From: Aricia agestis
Lineage: Eukaryota > Arthropoda > Insecta > Lepidoptera > Lycaenidae
Assembly (NCBI RefSeq): GCF_905147365.1
Contig: NC_056423.1
Span: 4,506,501 to 4,570,500 of the forward strand
Length of the DNA stretch: 64,000 nt
Direction of reading: 5' to 3'
A program made the position numbers and the translations under genes. The notes beneath the pieces are model-generated. The model made no database searches, was not told where the DNA came from, and was given only the letters and a program-made list of their open reading frames with translations. Shown piece by piece: positions 1 to 10,667 of this stretch. Positions within the stretch are counted from its first letter, which is position 1. Each line of letters opens with the position of its first letter.

Positions 1-279
1 AAAGTTACTAAACTATATGGCTGTATATGGCTATGGGACGTACACAGCAACATGGATGAGTTACATCGGTCCTGCCATTGACATTACGTCCAGTTCAACC
101 AAACGACGGTTCAACCAAATGTCCAGTCAAAACGCGAAAAACGTTAAAATTTTAGTACGTATTACGTAGGTTCGTTAAAATGACCATGTTATTATAATAT
201 CACGTTAAGAAGTAGCTGTTTCATCAATGTACACTTTTATTCTACGTTTTAATACTTCGAAATATGTAAAAATCACTTA

Positions 280-1226
280 GGCCCACTTGCGCCAAAACTT
301 TGAGTTAAATAAATAACCCGGGGCTTACTAACTCAGAGTTAACATTTTTAATTTTTAACTCATACTACATATTGCACCAGAAGAATTTAATTCAGAGTCA
401 ACTAACCCGGGCTTATGTCATATTCATTCATTCTTTTTACATCCAGCCAAATATGATAGAGCGAATGCTGAATAATTTAAGTGTACTGCTCTCTCTCGCT
501 CCATAGTACTTTAAATAAGGCTATCTCCTTATGTCAGATTTGAAATGACACGTGGTTCTATGTCGCATAGTGCGTGCGTGTTGTGATATTTTGTGCAAAT
601 AAATTAAGCGGAAAATGATAAAAATTGGGTAGAAACACTTGTGTCCAATGTTTATCTAGTCTACATATTTATGAAGGAGTTCACTAAAGACGCACTAATC
701 CAATATTTATTATCATTAAACTTTGGTAGGAACTTACTTTTTATGCTCATTTGTATATTGCAATTATTTTCAATTTTATTTAATAAAAAGAGAACAGTTT
801 CTTTTTCTAGGCGAAATCTTCGATGGAAATCTTTGTCTCTTTGTGAGTAAATACGGGACCCTAAACAGATCGGTCCGTTCTACAATTCTTCTGTAATACG
901 AGTCCGAACTAATGTATTCGATAATTTCTTCATCATCATCAGATAACAACCACTGATCATTTATCATGGTTAAACACAAAATAAAACCGGTACCTATTAC
1001 TGAACACAACAAACTACATAAGTCATAACCGAAAAATCTCAGTTTTGATATTACTAACCCAGAGTTAGTTGATTTAACCCTCCGACATCGGTGGGTTAAA
1101 AATTTTAAAAATTAACTCGAGGTTAACTCCTAACTCTTGGTGGTGCAAGATATGATGTCAATTTAAATTCGAAGTATAATTTAACTCAGAGTTAAGCGTG
1201 TTAACCCAGTCTGGCGCAAGTGGGCC
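280..1226. mobile_element. MITE with TTA target duplication (PIF/Harbinger-like), 947 bp
   Basis: The ends are inverted copies beginning GGCCCACTTGCGCC, and the element is flanked on both sides by TTA (277-279 and 1227-1229). Inside each end are further palindromic runs of the type ACTCAGAGTTAA. A 3-bp TWA duplication is characteristic of PIF/Harbinger transposons. The interior has no credible transposase, so this is a non-autonomous copy. Small reading frames inside (around 641-1012) show no recognisable domain. Confidence 0.8.
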
Positions 1227-1271
1227 TTAATTACATATTTTTATACTGTTTACTTGAACATTAAAACTAAC

Positions 1272-1598
1272 CTAATTTGAGATCACCTCGGCTTTGGTTT
1301 GGTAAGTCACCCGTTTCTTGCTGGTGTTCCTTCGGATCGAGGAGTGGCGGCTTTCGGCCTCCAAGCTGACCTCGCTGACCGACTCGGAGTCGCACAGCTC
1401 CTGGCACACGTGCCTCTCACACTCGAAGGTCTGGTCCATCCTCATGGGGTTCTGGAATCTGTCGCCGTTCCTTCTAGAACGGCGGGTTTGGCATCAGGAG
1501 CACCTGGATCGCTGCCGGCAGCCGCCCCGGCCCTGATGTCACAACCGGCACATCTCGTGCTGGGAGACGGAGGAGTACATCATCGTGGTCACGGGATA
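1272..1598 (-). pseudogene. Exon-like GC-rich coding block, unknown gene, with two in-frame TGA codons
   Basis: On the minus strand a pyrimidine-rich tract ending TTTCAG (AG at 1600-1599) is followed by a GC-rich block, far richer than its AT-rich surroundings. It reads as 108 codons ending TAG at 1274-1272. Two TGA codons interrupt the frame, at 1541-1539 and 1496-1494. The C-terminal 60 or so residues look like a real cytoplasmic tail: acidic and serine-rich, then a basic RRNTSKKR-type stretch. Between the two TGAs this frame turns arginine-rich. The frame one base over instead gives an Ala/Asp/Pro-rich linker from about 1540 to 1450, so a one-base insertion near 1540 and a one-base loss in the GGGG run at 1446-1449 would also explain the block. 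Possible splice donors are GAG|GTGATC (1289-1281) and CGG|GTGACT. I do not recognise the protein. It may be a decayed exon, an exon with sequence errors, or stop readthrough. Confidence 0.45.
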
Positions 1599-1819
1599 CT
1601 GAAAGATGAATTGATGTTTTAGAATCAGAGATAGATGTGTCGAGCTAGGGAGAAAAGGTACCCGGTAAACATTCTCAGACCCAATAAATTTTTTGAGAGT
1701 TGATTATACAATTACTGTGGCCACAATTATTACATGCGCTCATGCGCATAGGTATATGCGTCAAAACGCAATCCTTTTTGTTGTCATACGTAAGTTCTAT
1801 TTAAAGTGTAGTAGTTTTA

Positions 1820-1984
1820 GGCCGGTATAAATAGTCAGTACTCAAGATGCATCTCGGTCTCAAGACACGGTTCAGGGTCTGTGATTGGTTGGCTGTCAAA
1901 ATTTGGACCAATCATATTTAGAACCGAACCGAACCGCGTCTTGAGACCGAGGTGCATCTTAAGTACTGACTATTTATACCGGCC
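1820..1984. mobile_element. MITE, 165 bp, about 60-bp terminal inverted repeats, TTA flanks
   Basis: The left arm beginning GGCCGGTATAAATAGTCAGT is repeated in inverse at the right end with only a few mismatches over about 60 bp. TTA flanks both sides (1817-1819, 1985-1987). Nothing is coded. The TSD fits PIF/Harbinger mobilisation. Confidence 0.85.
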
Positions 1985-2637
1985 TTAAACTCACACATAA
2001 ATGAAAGCCGGCCTCTTAAGTTGTTCGTCAAACTCTGTCTAACTCTATAGTTTTTATTCGGTCTGAGGCAAAGTAATAGTAATATCGGTATATTATTTAA
2101 CCACTGTTTCTTTGATTAGATATTATTTACCACTGGAAACAAACAAAGCAAACATATTTTGTAGGGACACATATTTCAGGGAGTTGATAACTGAATAATT
2201 TACACTAGGATACAGTAAAATTTTATATGTAAAATGTATAATAATATACACACAAAACTTTATCATTACATAGATCTTGCGTGGCCACAGCTTAAATCAA
2301 GTAACAGTAAACAGACAATAACATAAGTGTTGACAGACCTTACAGGAAATGTGAATATTGTAAGCAGTTGTGTAATCACAGAAGTATTAGTTGCAGGACA
2401 GGTGGATAGACATTTCTGCAGAAGCCAAACATAGACAAAAGGGTTCAAGAGACATATTGTGATACCAGTGTAATGAAGTCTTTGATTACAATAATTTTGT
2501 GATAAGAAAAGGTTTTTGAAAGTTCGTGCCAATCGTGCAGTGCATCAAAGTATTGACAAAGGAATACTGTATGATATTTTACATGTGGACAGGTACATGC
2601 GATTTGATTTTTCTTGTAGTGACGTTCCGAACTTTGT
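1985..2637. other. AT-rich stretch without recognised genes
   Basis: Only short chance reading frames are seen. No domain, tandem repeat or splice-flanked coding block is supported here. Confidence 0.5.
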
Positions 2638-2829
2638 CGCAAGCGACCGCATCCGACAAATATTTAAATAAAATGCCACTTTATGACATAAGCTTTATTT
2701 TCTACCGAAAGTAGTCTAACGACCCATGTCGCCGCTGCTTTGTAATGGCGTAAAGCAAAATGGGACCTATAGCGTTTTGTCATAAAGTTGCATTTTCTTT
2801 GAATTTTTGTTGGTCGCGGTCTAGCCGCG
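2638..2829. mobile_element. Fold-back MITE, 'CACTTTATGAC' family, copy 1
   Basis: The left arm (GCAAGCGACCGC ... ATGCCACTTTATGAC) and right arm (GTCATAAAGTTGCAT ... GCGGTCTAGCCGCG) are inverse of each other with several mismatches. Related copies or halves lie at 24047-24302, 58165-58200 and 63135-63315. Confidence 0.65.
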
Positions 2830-3429
2830 TTGATTGGATCAGTACCTTAAGGACCTTTTGCTTCATGCGGATGGAAAGGCTTAATTTAGAATACTTAATT
2901 TTTTTAAATTGTGGGTTAGGAAGATTTGCTTCATGCAAAGAAAGAGTATTAGAGAATTCGTGACTAAGGAGGTTTTGCTTCATGCTGAAAGGGTCGAAAG
3001 TTCCCACATACCTAGTACCAAGTGGGAGAAAAGGCACTTGGACAATTTTAATCGCTAAATGTATGTCTGTTCACACGAGTTTTGTCTGATCGCCTGAAGT
3101 TCGCCGGACGAGTAATATCTACGAGTTGTTCGCCACTGAAAAAAAATGCACAAAAATTTACTAAAAAAAGTAGTTTAAGATTAACTTAAGTAAATTGCTA
3201 TTTAACTAATGTTAAAAACCCTAAATTAGAATGTGTAGATGTATGTTTGTTCTTCCACCCAAAAACTAAATGGATATTGATGAGACTTTGCAATGTACAG
3301 TACTCCCAAATTAATAATGCGTATGCAAATCTTCGCTAATTGTCGTAATCACTAAAACACCCGAATCTATGAAACGTAAGAGCCCCAAACAATGCTTGCA
3401 CCTTGTTCAAAGGAAATATAAGTAAATAT

Positions 3430-3660
3430 CATATAGCCGGTGGCTGTCCGCTGTCGCCGGTCGTTCTATAACTCACCGGGAAGCCATCGCGACGTTACCA
3501 TGGTAACGTCCAAGCAACGTCTGGCGTCTCTACGCCGCCGCAAAGCGCTGTTTTTCTTAAAGTTAAGTTTAAAACAGCGCTTGCAGCGACGTCTTTCGAC
3601 GCGACGCTCGGGAAATACGACCGTTGCCGAAAAATTACGAAAATTTCTATGCGCATTATC
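3430..3660. repeat. GC-rich fold-back segment
   Basis: A local GC island containing the inverted pair AAGCGCTGTTTT / AAAACAGCGCTT around 3543-3583 and looser inverted GCGTC-type stretches outside it. It resembles a MITE, but no target duplication was located. The 75-residue frame here (3440-3667) is probably chance. Confidence 0.4.
3494..3507. promoter_or_regulatory. Perfect X-box-like palindrome GTTACCATGGTAAC
   Basis: This 14-mer matches the RFX-factor X-box form (GTNRCC, 0-3 bases, RGYAAC) on both strands and lies within a 20-bp perfect palindrome at 3491-3510. RFX factors drive ciliary genes in animals. No adjacent gene is evident, so function is speculative. Confidence 0.25.
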
Positions 3661-3675
3661 ACTTTGATGTTTGAT

Positions 3676-3740
3676 TGCCTGAGCGTTATTCTGATGAGCT
3701 ACAGTGCCCCACTGTAGCTCATCAGAATAACACTCAGGCA
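3676..3740. repeat. Snap-back palindrome: 31-bp arms, 3-nt spacer
   Basis: Arms 3676-3706 and 3710-3740 are complementary with a single mismatch around the CCC spacer. A transcript would form a long hairpin with almost no loop. No flanking target duplication was seen. Confidence 0.9.
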
Positions 3741-3965
3741 GCTATGATGCAGAAGACGGATTTTCCGACATAAAAGCTTTTATGAAAAAAAATGGTCGGT
3801 TTTAAAAATATACATCACTTTATTTTTATTTAAGTGGCCGTAATTGGCCGATTCGAGCCGAAGCTTTGCAGATTAAGGTAAAAATGCAACAATAGTTAAG
3901 GCCCTGGGCAACCTCAGGCAATCTAGGTCAAGTCTCAAAAGCCTATGGCTTAAACCTTTCTCAAA

Positions 3966-4290
3966 TCTATTATATGCATACGAGCTGTCCCGGCAAACGT
4001 ACCTATTTCGCCCGTATTATTTTATTGAAGTGACTAAATAAGTATGTCACCATGGCAACGTCCATCGCTATCCCGTCGCACAAACAATGGTCGCCGTCAG
4101 TCTCGAGTTGTAATAATTTACTATTATTTATTCAACAAATGCACTTATCAATATAAAAAGTACCCAGTAGCCGATTCTCAGACCCACTGAATATGCATAT
4201 AAAATTTGGTTAAAATCAGTAAAGCCGTTTCGGACGTACGAGGAGTACGGTGACTAGCATTGTGACACGAGAATTTTATATATAAGATAG
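3966..4290. repeat. Dispersed repeat, copy 1 (second copy at 55493-55815)
   Basis: About 310 bp is nearly identical to 55493-55815, from the CTGTC(C/T)CGGCAAA start to the ACGAGAATTTTATATATAAGA end. It carries the X-box-like GTCACCATGGCAAC at 4047-4060. No coding capacity is seen. Confidence 0.75.
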
Positions 4291-5001
4291 ATATTTTGTT
4301 ACAGTAATATTGCTTAGTCTTTCCATATATTTTGTTACAATATATTGTATGTTTTTGGTGTAATCTTTTTTGAGACCTTATCATCTTTATTATCACCTGT
4401 ATTAAATGAATTCAACTGCTATTTTTATTTATTTTCTTATTTTTAGGGGGAAAAGACTTTTAAGGGGAAAATTGTAAGGGCCTACTTTAGGTTTATTAGA
4501 CTACTTTCTAAGTTTACTTTAAATTAGTTTTTATTGTTAAATGCAATAAAAACTTTTAACAGCACGATACAGCAATAAAACAAATATTGTAAGCGTCTTT
4601 AAAGAAGAAATTAAATCGTAAAGTCGCGACATAAATGTTGATTGAGTTGGGATATTAATTTTTCTGTAATTTAAAGGGCTCTTAAATTTAGGGTTGTCAG
4701 GTCGCTAAACCTAACAGCCGGACAAACCGGACAGCCTAGCCGGACATTCGTATCGGACCGGACCGGAGCCGGACTTGCTATTGAAGACTTACTGCCGCAC
4801 TCAGAGTGGAACATTATTTACTTAATTGTAATTCATTCAAAATGTTGACATTAGCCCCATACATTATCTGTCAAACTCTTCATTAAATTCAAGGGTAAAC
4901 GTAAATTTTAAATGTCTCTGAGTACGGCGGTTAGCATCTCAACTCTCAGTATAAATTATTCTCAATAAGTTCGGCAACGCGCGTGCGATTTTTCAGTTCA
5001 A

Positions 5002-5201
5002 TCCATACTAGTATTATAAATGCGAAAGTTTGTTTTTCTGTTCGTCGGTCTGTCTGTTACCTCTTCACGCCCAAACCACCGAAATTTGGAATGGAGATAC
5101 TTTGAATCTCAAGAAAGAACATAGGATACTTTTAATCCCGTAGTATGTACGGTACCCGCGCGTTATTTTGGCGCAACGGTTGAGTCACGGGCGTCATCTA
5201 G
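5002..5201 (+). mobile_element. Non-autonomous Helitron-like element, 200 bp
   Basis: It starts TC after an A (5001) and ends CTAG before a T (5202), which is the Helitron A|TC...CTRR|T insertion rule. Body motifs such as ATTATAAATGCGAAAGT, GTCTGTCTGTTACCTCTTCACGCCC and GGCGCAACGGTTGAG recur in the other copies of this window. No Rep/helicase is encoded. Confidence 0.7.
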
Positions 5202-6036
5202 TCATATAATTCAATATCACAAAAAATAGCGCTTAATACGTTCTGCCTTTTCACCGTCGATAAGATGCATAATATCGAAATTAGTAAGATTTTTATATAA
5301 AATTGTAGTGGCTGAGCTCCCAAAAGCCGGACTTCCAATTTTGGCCGGACACGCAATCAAAAAGCTTAATCCGGCTTTATTCAGTCGCCTGGCAACCCTA
5401 CTTGTATTAAGTTGACGTGAAGTCTGGAGGGGTTCCGTGGGAAATTCCTTCTTGGATTTAAATTGCACGACATCACATCAAGTGCCTTCGTATTTTCCTT
5501 GCGAGTTCTCTCCAGCCAGGTAAATTAGATATGAGTTTCTTAAAATATCCTGGATTTTAAAAACTTTCCTACAAGATTGTTATCGTTAATTAATATGGAA
5601 CTGAAGAACTTCAACATTTTTGAACCCCCGACGAAAAAGAGGGGTGTTATAAGTTTAGTATGTCTGCCTGTGTGTGTGTCTGATTTAGTCTATTTTTTTC
5701 GTTTGAAAGCTGGCATTATCAATAGCGTTCTTAGATATAGTTCATCATCAGCCCGCACAGTGCAAAAAAGATTGGGTATATCTTCTTAAAACTTTTGAAT
5801 CGGGTTTTTTCTTAACTTAATACAGCTGTAAACAAGTCATGACGTAAAAAAGACAAAAACTTTTCATGAAAATTTCTGCCACGTATTGATATTTTGATTA
5901 TAGTTCTAAAATCAATAATAGGCAAAAGCATAATAATATTTTTGAAAAATTATAAAAATGACAAACAGGTTTATTACTAAAAAGTTTAAATGTAATTGTC
6001 TTTAGAGCGTGTGTGAAGAGGTGACTGGGAGACAGA

Positions 6037-6109
6037 CATTATACAAAGTTCTATAATAATATTGTAATAATAAATGCATTACAATATTATTATAGAACTT
6101 TGTATAATG
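6037..6109. repeat. Perfect palindrome: 32-bp arms, 9-nt spacer
   Basis: Arms 6037-6068 and 6078-6109 are perfectly complementary and AT-rich. There is no recognised transposon terminus. Confidence 0.9.
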
Positions 6110-6318
6110 CTAATTTGCCAATGGAATCCTAAAATGCTAATTTTGTATTCTGTTTGGATTCTTGAATTAATTTTTGAGGTCTCCTTCATTTTATGGCTAA
6201 TAAATATTTTTTGTCCATTTTATGTACAAGTATTACCAAGATGTTTTCAGTAAAACAAAATTAAACGAAGAAGAAAAAAACAGACACAAAATTATTTACT
6301 GTCATGAATCAGAATACA

Positions 6319-6455
6319 TACAGTCTGTCAAAAAAGTCATGAAATTAAAAAGTGGCAACATCGTAGTGTCATCCCTTTCAAATCAATCTAAGAAAAAAGG
6401 GATGACACTACGATGTTACCACTTTTTAATTTCATGACTTTTTTCACAGACTGTA
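6319..6455. mobile_element. Short mariner-type MITE (about 60-bp inverted repeats)
   Basis: The arms 6319-6378 and 6396-6455 match inversely with two mismatches in 60. They begin TACAGTCTGT and end ACAGACTGTA, so a TA duplication flanks CAGTCTGT termini, as in Tc1/mariner elements. It is non-coding. Confidence 0.75.
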
Positions 6456-6488
6456 CCTAATATTATGCTAAGATTTCATTACTAAGCC

Positions 6489-6534
6489 CATTATTAAGCT
6501 GACATAGTCAACAGACTATGTCAGTTCAATAATG
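6489..6534. repeat. Imperfect palindrome, 21-bp arms
   Basis: Arms 6489-6509 and 6514-6534 are complementary with two mismatches around a 4-nt spacer, just downstream of the mariner-type MITE. Confidence 0.75.
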
Positions 6535-6778
6535 ACACTGTTGACCATGTCACCTTTCAAACAAAAGAAAGATTTATCAAAATCGGTAAACCCGTGTTTA
6601 AGCAACTGTGGAAGCAGACAGACTGGGGTTTTTGAAGTGAAATTAGTATTTCTTTTACATTAAAGAGTTGGAGCTACCATACCTAATTAGAACTAGATAA
6701 TTAAGTTGTCAGAAACGAAGGTAAAACTCGCCTAAGTTCGTTAAATACTGCAGTGCTGTATCTTGAAAAATATTTTCT

Positions 6779-7010
6779 AGCTAGATGTTCCCCGCAACTT
6801 CGTTGCACTGAAATTTGTTTGGATTCTACATTTTACATACATTTTTTGGGATAAAAAATATCCCATAGGATCTTTTAATTTTTTTCCCGGGAAAGGATAT
6901 GTCCTTCTGTCTCAAGTCTTCATACCAAATTTCAGCAAAATTGGATCAGCGTTTTGGGCGTTAGGAAGTAACAGAAAAACCGACAGACTTTACAGTAATA
7001 GGTATATCAT
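6779..7010 (-). mobile_element. Helitron-like copy, degraded
   Basis: On the plus strand it reads from CTAGATG through CGCAACTTCGTTG, TACCAAATTTCAGCAAAATTGG and ACAGAAAAACCGACAGAC. These are the inverse of the Helitron-like body seen at 5002-5201. The far end is eroded. Confidence 0.5.
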
Positions 7011-7217
7011 AATATTGTGCTGAAGATAGCTGTGCAATCATGGTGACAATAATGGCTGGTCATCGTGGTCCAACGAAGCCTCGTAGGCTCCTTCGTCATG
7101 ACCGACATACCCATTACCCCTGTAAATTGCCTTACTATCAAAAATATTTATACAAAAACACGCCATCGTGCATCGCCATAAGTACAATATTTTGTCCTTG
7201 TCAATGAATATGCTTAA

Positions 7218-7645
7218 GGAGGCGACTAACCCTAAAATGTCGATTTTATAATTCATTTTTATACTTGAAAATAAGCCCCGAATTGTTTCATTTTCTAAAA
7301 TTAGATACTACATTATATTTCCGAGAATTCGATCTGAGCAAAAACACGATATCTAAAATTTTCTCTATAGAAAAAAATCACAAAGATGCATCTAATTTTC
7401 ACGAATTTTTCATTTATTTCCATAACCGTGCATTAAAATAAGTTAATATTTAACACTTTGTATAAAATTCTATTATTGAGAGATCGACCTAGCGGATTTT
7501 AAAAATGTTGTATATTTATCGAGTTATTGAGAAAAAACTGATTTGGCGATGAATCCGCGTCATTCTTTTTCACCTGGCATATGAAAGCCGGGCGTGAGTG
7601 TGAAAAGAGAAGGACGATGTTTGATTTTTGGGGTTAGTCGCCCTC
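7218..7645. mobile_element. MITE with TTAA flanks (piggyBac-like), copy 1
   Basis: The ends GGAGGCGACTAACCC and GGGTTAGTCGCCCTC are inverse, flanked by TTAA at 7214-7217 and 7646-7649. A divergent copy in opposite orientation lies at 32102-32511. A TTAA target is typical of piggyBac elements. No transposase is present. Confidence 0.75.
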
Positions 7646-7861
7646 TTAAGAGATTTTGATTAATAAGGGTCGGAAAATCAGTCCACATTGCAACGCGATG
7701 TGATGAACTTATAATGAGCTATTCTAAATCGCACATTATTTACAACACAAAGTAAACATTGAATAGGAAATGTTACTCAAAGGTCGGAGCAGAGGGCGCT
7801 ACTAGCACATACAGGAAATCCGACCAAAAAAAGAATTTTGACTGAAACGTTGTCAAACGTA

Positions 7862-8083
7862 GAACCATAAAGTTAATATACCTAGCGGAATAGAGAAACA
7901 AAGGCCTGAGCAAGAGAGATGTAACTATCAGTAACACTGCGTGGTAAAAAGAGACGTGTGATACATGACAGCAGCACTCTTTTTTTGACGTCCAGTCGGC
8001 ACGTGCACCACGTTGACAATTTTGGTTTCGTTTGACAGCTCGAGATTGTTGCTCTATTCCGCTAAGTATATTAACTTTATGCG
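7862..8083. mobile_element. MITE-like inverted repeat
   Basis: ATAAAGTTAATATACCTAGC at 7868-7887 is inverted at 8061-8080 with one mismatch, and the match extends into GGAATAGAG on the inner side. The sequence outside the right arm (GTTTACTGTCTATGCTGG) recurs inverted near 58690, so this is part of a dispersed family. Confidence 0.5.
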
Positions 8084-8363
8084 TAGAACAAAACTTTTTG
8101 TTTACTGTCTATGCTGGTGTTGCCTCTAGCATGAAAATATTGATTGCAGTAATATAATATTTATACTTTTGCCAGGTTTGAAGTGGCTCATTTAAGAATG
8201 CAATCACGTGACGTTACAATGTGTACTGACCATAAGAGGGTATTAAGAGTAACCCACCTGTGACTGCTTAAACCGAAGTTGCGGTTGATATTTTCTTCTT
8301 AATTTTCTCGGACAGCACACACACAGGATCCTTAGAAATGCCCTGGAACAAAAAATATATATG

Positions 8364-8420
8364 TCAGGGGTTCCCAATCTTTTTCAGCCTGCGGCGCAGT
8401 TGCACGTCACAATATTTTAT
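8364..8420 (+). repeat. hAT-type terminal sequence, solo end
   Basis: CAGGGGTTCCCAATCTTTTT followed by a GCGGCGC stretch resembles the terminus of hAT-derived MITEs. No matching right end was located, so it is a fragment. Confidence 0.35.
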
Positions 8421-8557
8421 CTCGGCGCCCTTCTCTACCTAGCTATTAGAAAAAGATACGTAAATAAACACCTTTGATTATAGTTAGGTAAAGGAGGTAA
8501 ATTATAATGAACGAATATTTAATCATTGATTGAATAATAATCATCTTTTCCGTTTTA

Positions 8558-8749
8558 GGCGCAGCACGGACGACAGACTATCCATGACGGATTTTTTAGT
8601 CCGTGGAAATAGAACGTATGCAATTATATGCAGTAACGCACACGTCTTCGCTGCGCGTCGTGTGCGTTACTGCATATAATTGCATACATTCTACATATTT
8701 CCACGGACTAAAAAGTGCGTCACGGATAGTCTGTCGTCTGCGTTGCGCC
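8558..8749. mobile_element. MITE, 192 bp, nearly full-length fold-back, TTA flanks
   Basis: The ends start GGCGCAGCACGGACGACAGA, mirrored at the right end, with TTA at 8555-8557 and 8750-8752. The two arms pair over almost the whole element around a centre near 8657 (CGCTGCGCG). The 64-residue frame inside is chance. Confidence 0.85.
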
Positions 8750-8752
8750 TTA

Positions 8753-9540
8753 GGGTTCAGTTGTCAACCAAGTTTTGTTGATTACAGAGCCCTATAACGG
8801 AACCTTAACGAGCTAATATTTTGTATATTGATAGATAAATAGTCCTCCAAATAATCCTACAAATAAAACAGTCCATACTTTAGGACCATCAATTCAAAGT
8901 ATGAAATCACTTACAAGATTTTTCGCAAATAAAATATTGTTCGTCTTATCAAAATAAAGCTACTCACAAAAAAATTATTTGATAGTAATAAAAAAAATGT
9001 TCTAGGGCTCCCGTACTATATACCATAGACATAATATATACTGTCGTAAAGACCACCTGACAACTCGAAAATGCGTGACCATTTTTGATCTGTCAATGTG
9101 TGCGTGTGCTAGTGATGTATATTTTACTATCGATAGTATAGTATTTTGCTATCGATAGTTTAGTCCGTTCGAGTTATTTTACCTGAGTTTCTATAAGAAA
9201 TAAATAATATGCAACTTTGATAGATTTGTATTTCAAATTAGGTATCATAAATTTTAATTGGCAAAAAAAGGTGACGATTGAAAAGTAGATACACATTTTC
9301 TTTTGGAATGATTTTTCAATCGTCGGATATGTTATGACATGAGGTTCTTATAGGGGTAAATAATTTACACTTAACACATTATAAAGTTACTTATTTATTA
9401 CTCAGGTAAAATCTATCTGGTAAATCAGTCCTTACATTGAAAGTAAACGTTGAAAGTAAACAACACACATAGTATATTATATTTTATTCTTAAATTAAAT
9501 ACATATTATAAAATATCATAATATTTTATTACAATTATTT
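8753..9540. other. AT-rich stretch without recognised genes
   Basis: No coding block is supported. It holds two TATCGATA motifs (9128-9135 and 9150-9157), the core bound by DREF in Drosophila, separated by 14 bases. Functional relevance is unknown. Confidence 0.45.
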
Positions 9541-9765
9541 TGAACCGACTTCCAAACAGGAGGAGTCTAGACGTTCGCCTGTGGATATATTTTTATGTAT
9601 GTTCAACGATTACTCCGCCGTTTATGAACCGATTTTCAAATTTTTTCTTTTGCTGTACATTGTATTGTTCCGAGTAGGTATCATGTTCACAAAAGTGGTG
9701 GTCTGGTGATGGAAACAATGAGAAATCGAAGTGACTCCTTGATATTCAAATGGGAACATATGGTC

Positions 9766-10158
9766 CCAGAAAACGTTCAAAATCTTTCGATTAATAAATT
9801 TAAAAAAGTAGTCAAAGAACGTTTTGTGCCAAAGCCAAAATGATTTCATAATTGATGGCACATCTTGGGAGTAGAATGCTGAATGACTGCTTGCAAGGCT
9901 ACTTCTACATGACTTACAATTATTATGTATCTATCTATGTTTACATTGTATAATTTTTAGTTACAGCATTGTAAATTTTGTTTTAAAAGATTATTTTTTT
10001 TTCTCACTTTTTTTGGTAAAAAGTGGGCGTGCGAGTTTCTTACGCTGGTTCTTCTCGTCGGCTTAGTTACCGAACCGGTGGTAGGCACCATGTATTCTGA
10101 AAATAAATATATTTTATTTTAGATTTGTTCAGAAATAAAGCAATTTTGATTTTGATTT
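9766..10158 (+). mobile_element. 5'-truncated LINE-A copy (3' end only)
   Basis: From CCCAGAAAACGTTCAAAATC onward this matches the final ORF2 codons and the 3' UTR of the element at 19444-22624. It includes the GTGCGAGTTTCTTACG stretch and the GATTTTGATTTT tail. 5' truncation is usual for target-primed retrotransposition. The 79-residue minus frame at its start is an antisense shadow. Confidence 0.85.
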
Positions 10159-10270
10159 TATAAAACACCAACTGTAAGTATAGAAAACGTTAAGGACAGC
10201 TAAAATGAGTAAAATTATTATTTTTAAACAAAAAATTAAAACCGACTTCCAAGGCAATGACAATAGTAAT

Positions 10271-10505
10271 ATTATACTTAAATGAACTAAAAAGTATTAA
10301 ATAATTCTTATTCTGTACTCAGTATTAATTCTGTTCTCAATCTTCATTATTTTGCAATCGGTACCAGCTAACCTAATCGCCAGTTCTCTGACAGAATAGG
10401 TATAACATCAACTTATATACTTAGGACTGGTACCGACTTCAAAATTATGAAGATTGAGTACAGAATAAGGATTATTTAATACTTTTTAGTTCGTATAAGT
10501 ATAAT
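10271..10505. repeat. Fold-back repeat (imperfect inverted arms of about 75 bp)
   Basis: The left arm (10271-10348, including AACTAAAAAGTATTAAATAA) returns inverted at 10440-10505. No clear target duplication. A third partial repeat of the outer arm follows at 10507-10530. Confidence 0.6.
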
Positions 10506-10667
10506 CTTAAATGAACTAAAAAGCATTAATTGCTTATAATTGCTTATTTTTAATAATTTCTTCAGTAACAAGTGCAACAGTATGTCAAACTTACTGGCAC
10601 AAATAAAGTTGGGATAGCTCCTTTAACCAAAATAGTATTTATTCTAATTTTTCTTTAAAAATTTTTA

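Noticed and set aside
1539..1541. TGA as selenocysteine
   Set aside because: Lepidoptera are reported to have lost selenoprotein machinery, and no SECIS-like structure was recognised nearby.
1299..1622. 107-residue plus-strand frame
   Set aside because: It is antisense to the better-supported exon-like block, shows no domain and is hydrophobic low-complexity as expected from GC-rich shadow reading.
3440..3667. 75-residue basic frame as a gene
   Set aside because: It lies in a GC-rich fold-back; the Arg richness follows from CGC/CGT composition.
3676..3740. MicroRNA precursor
   Set aside because: The 3-nt loop and nearly perfect pairing are atypical; kept as an inverted duplication instead.
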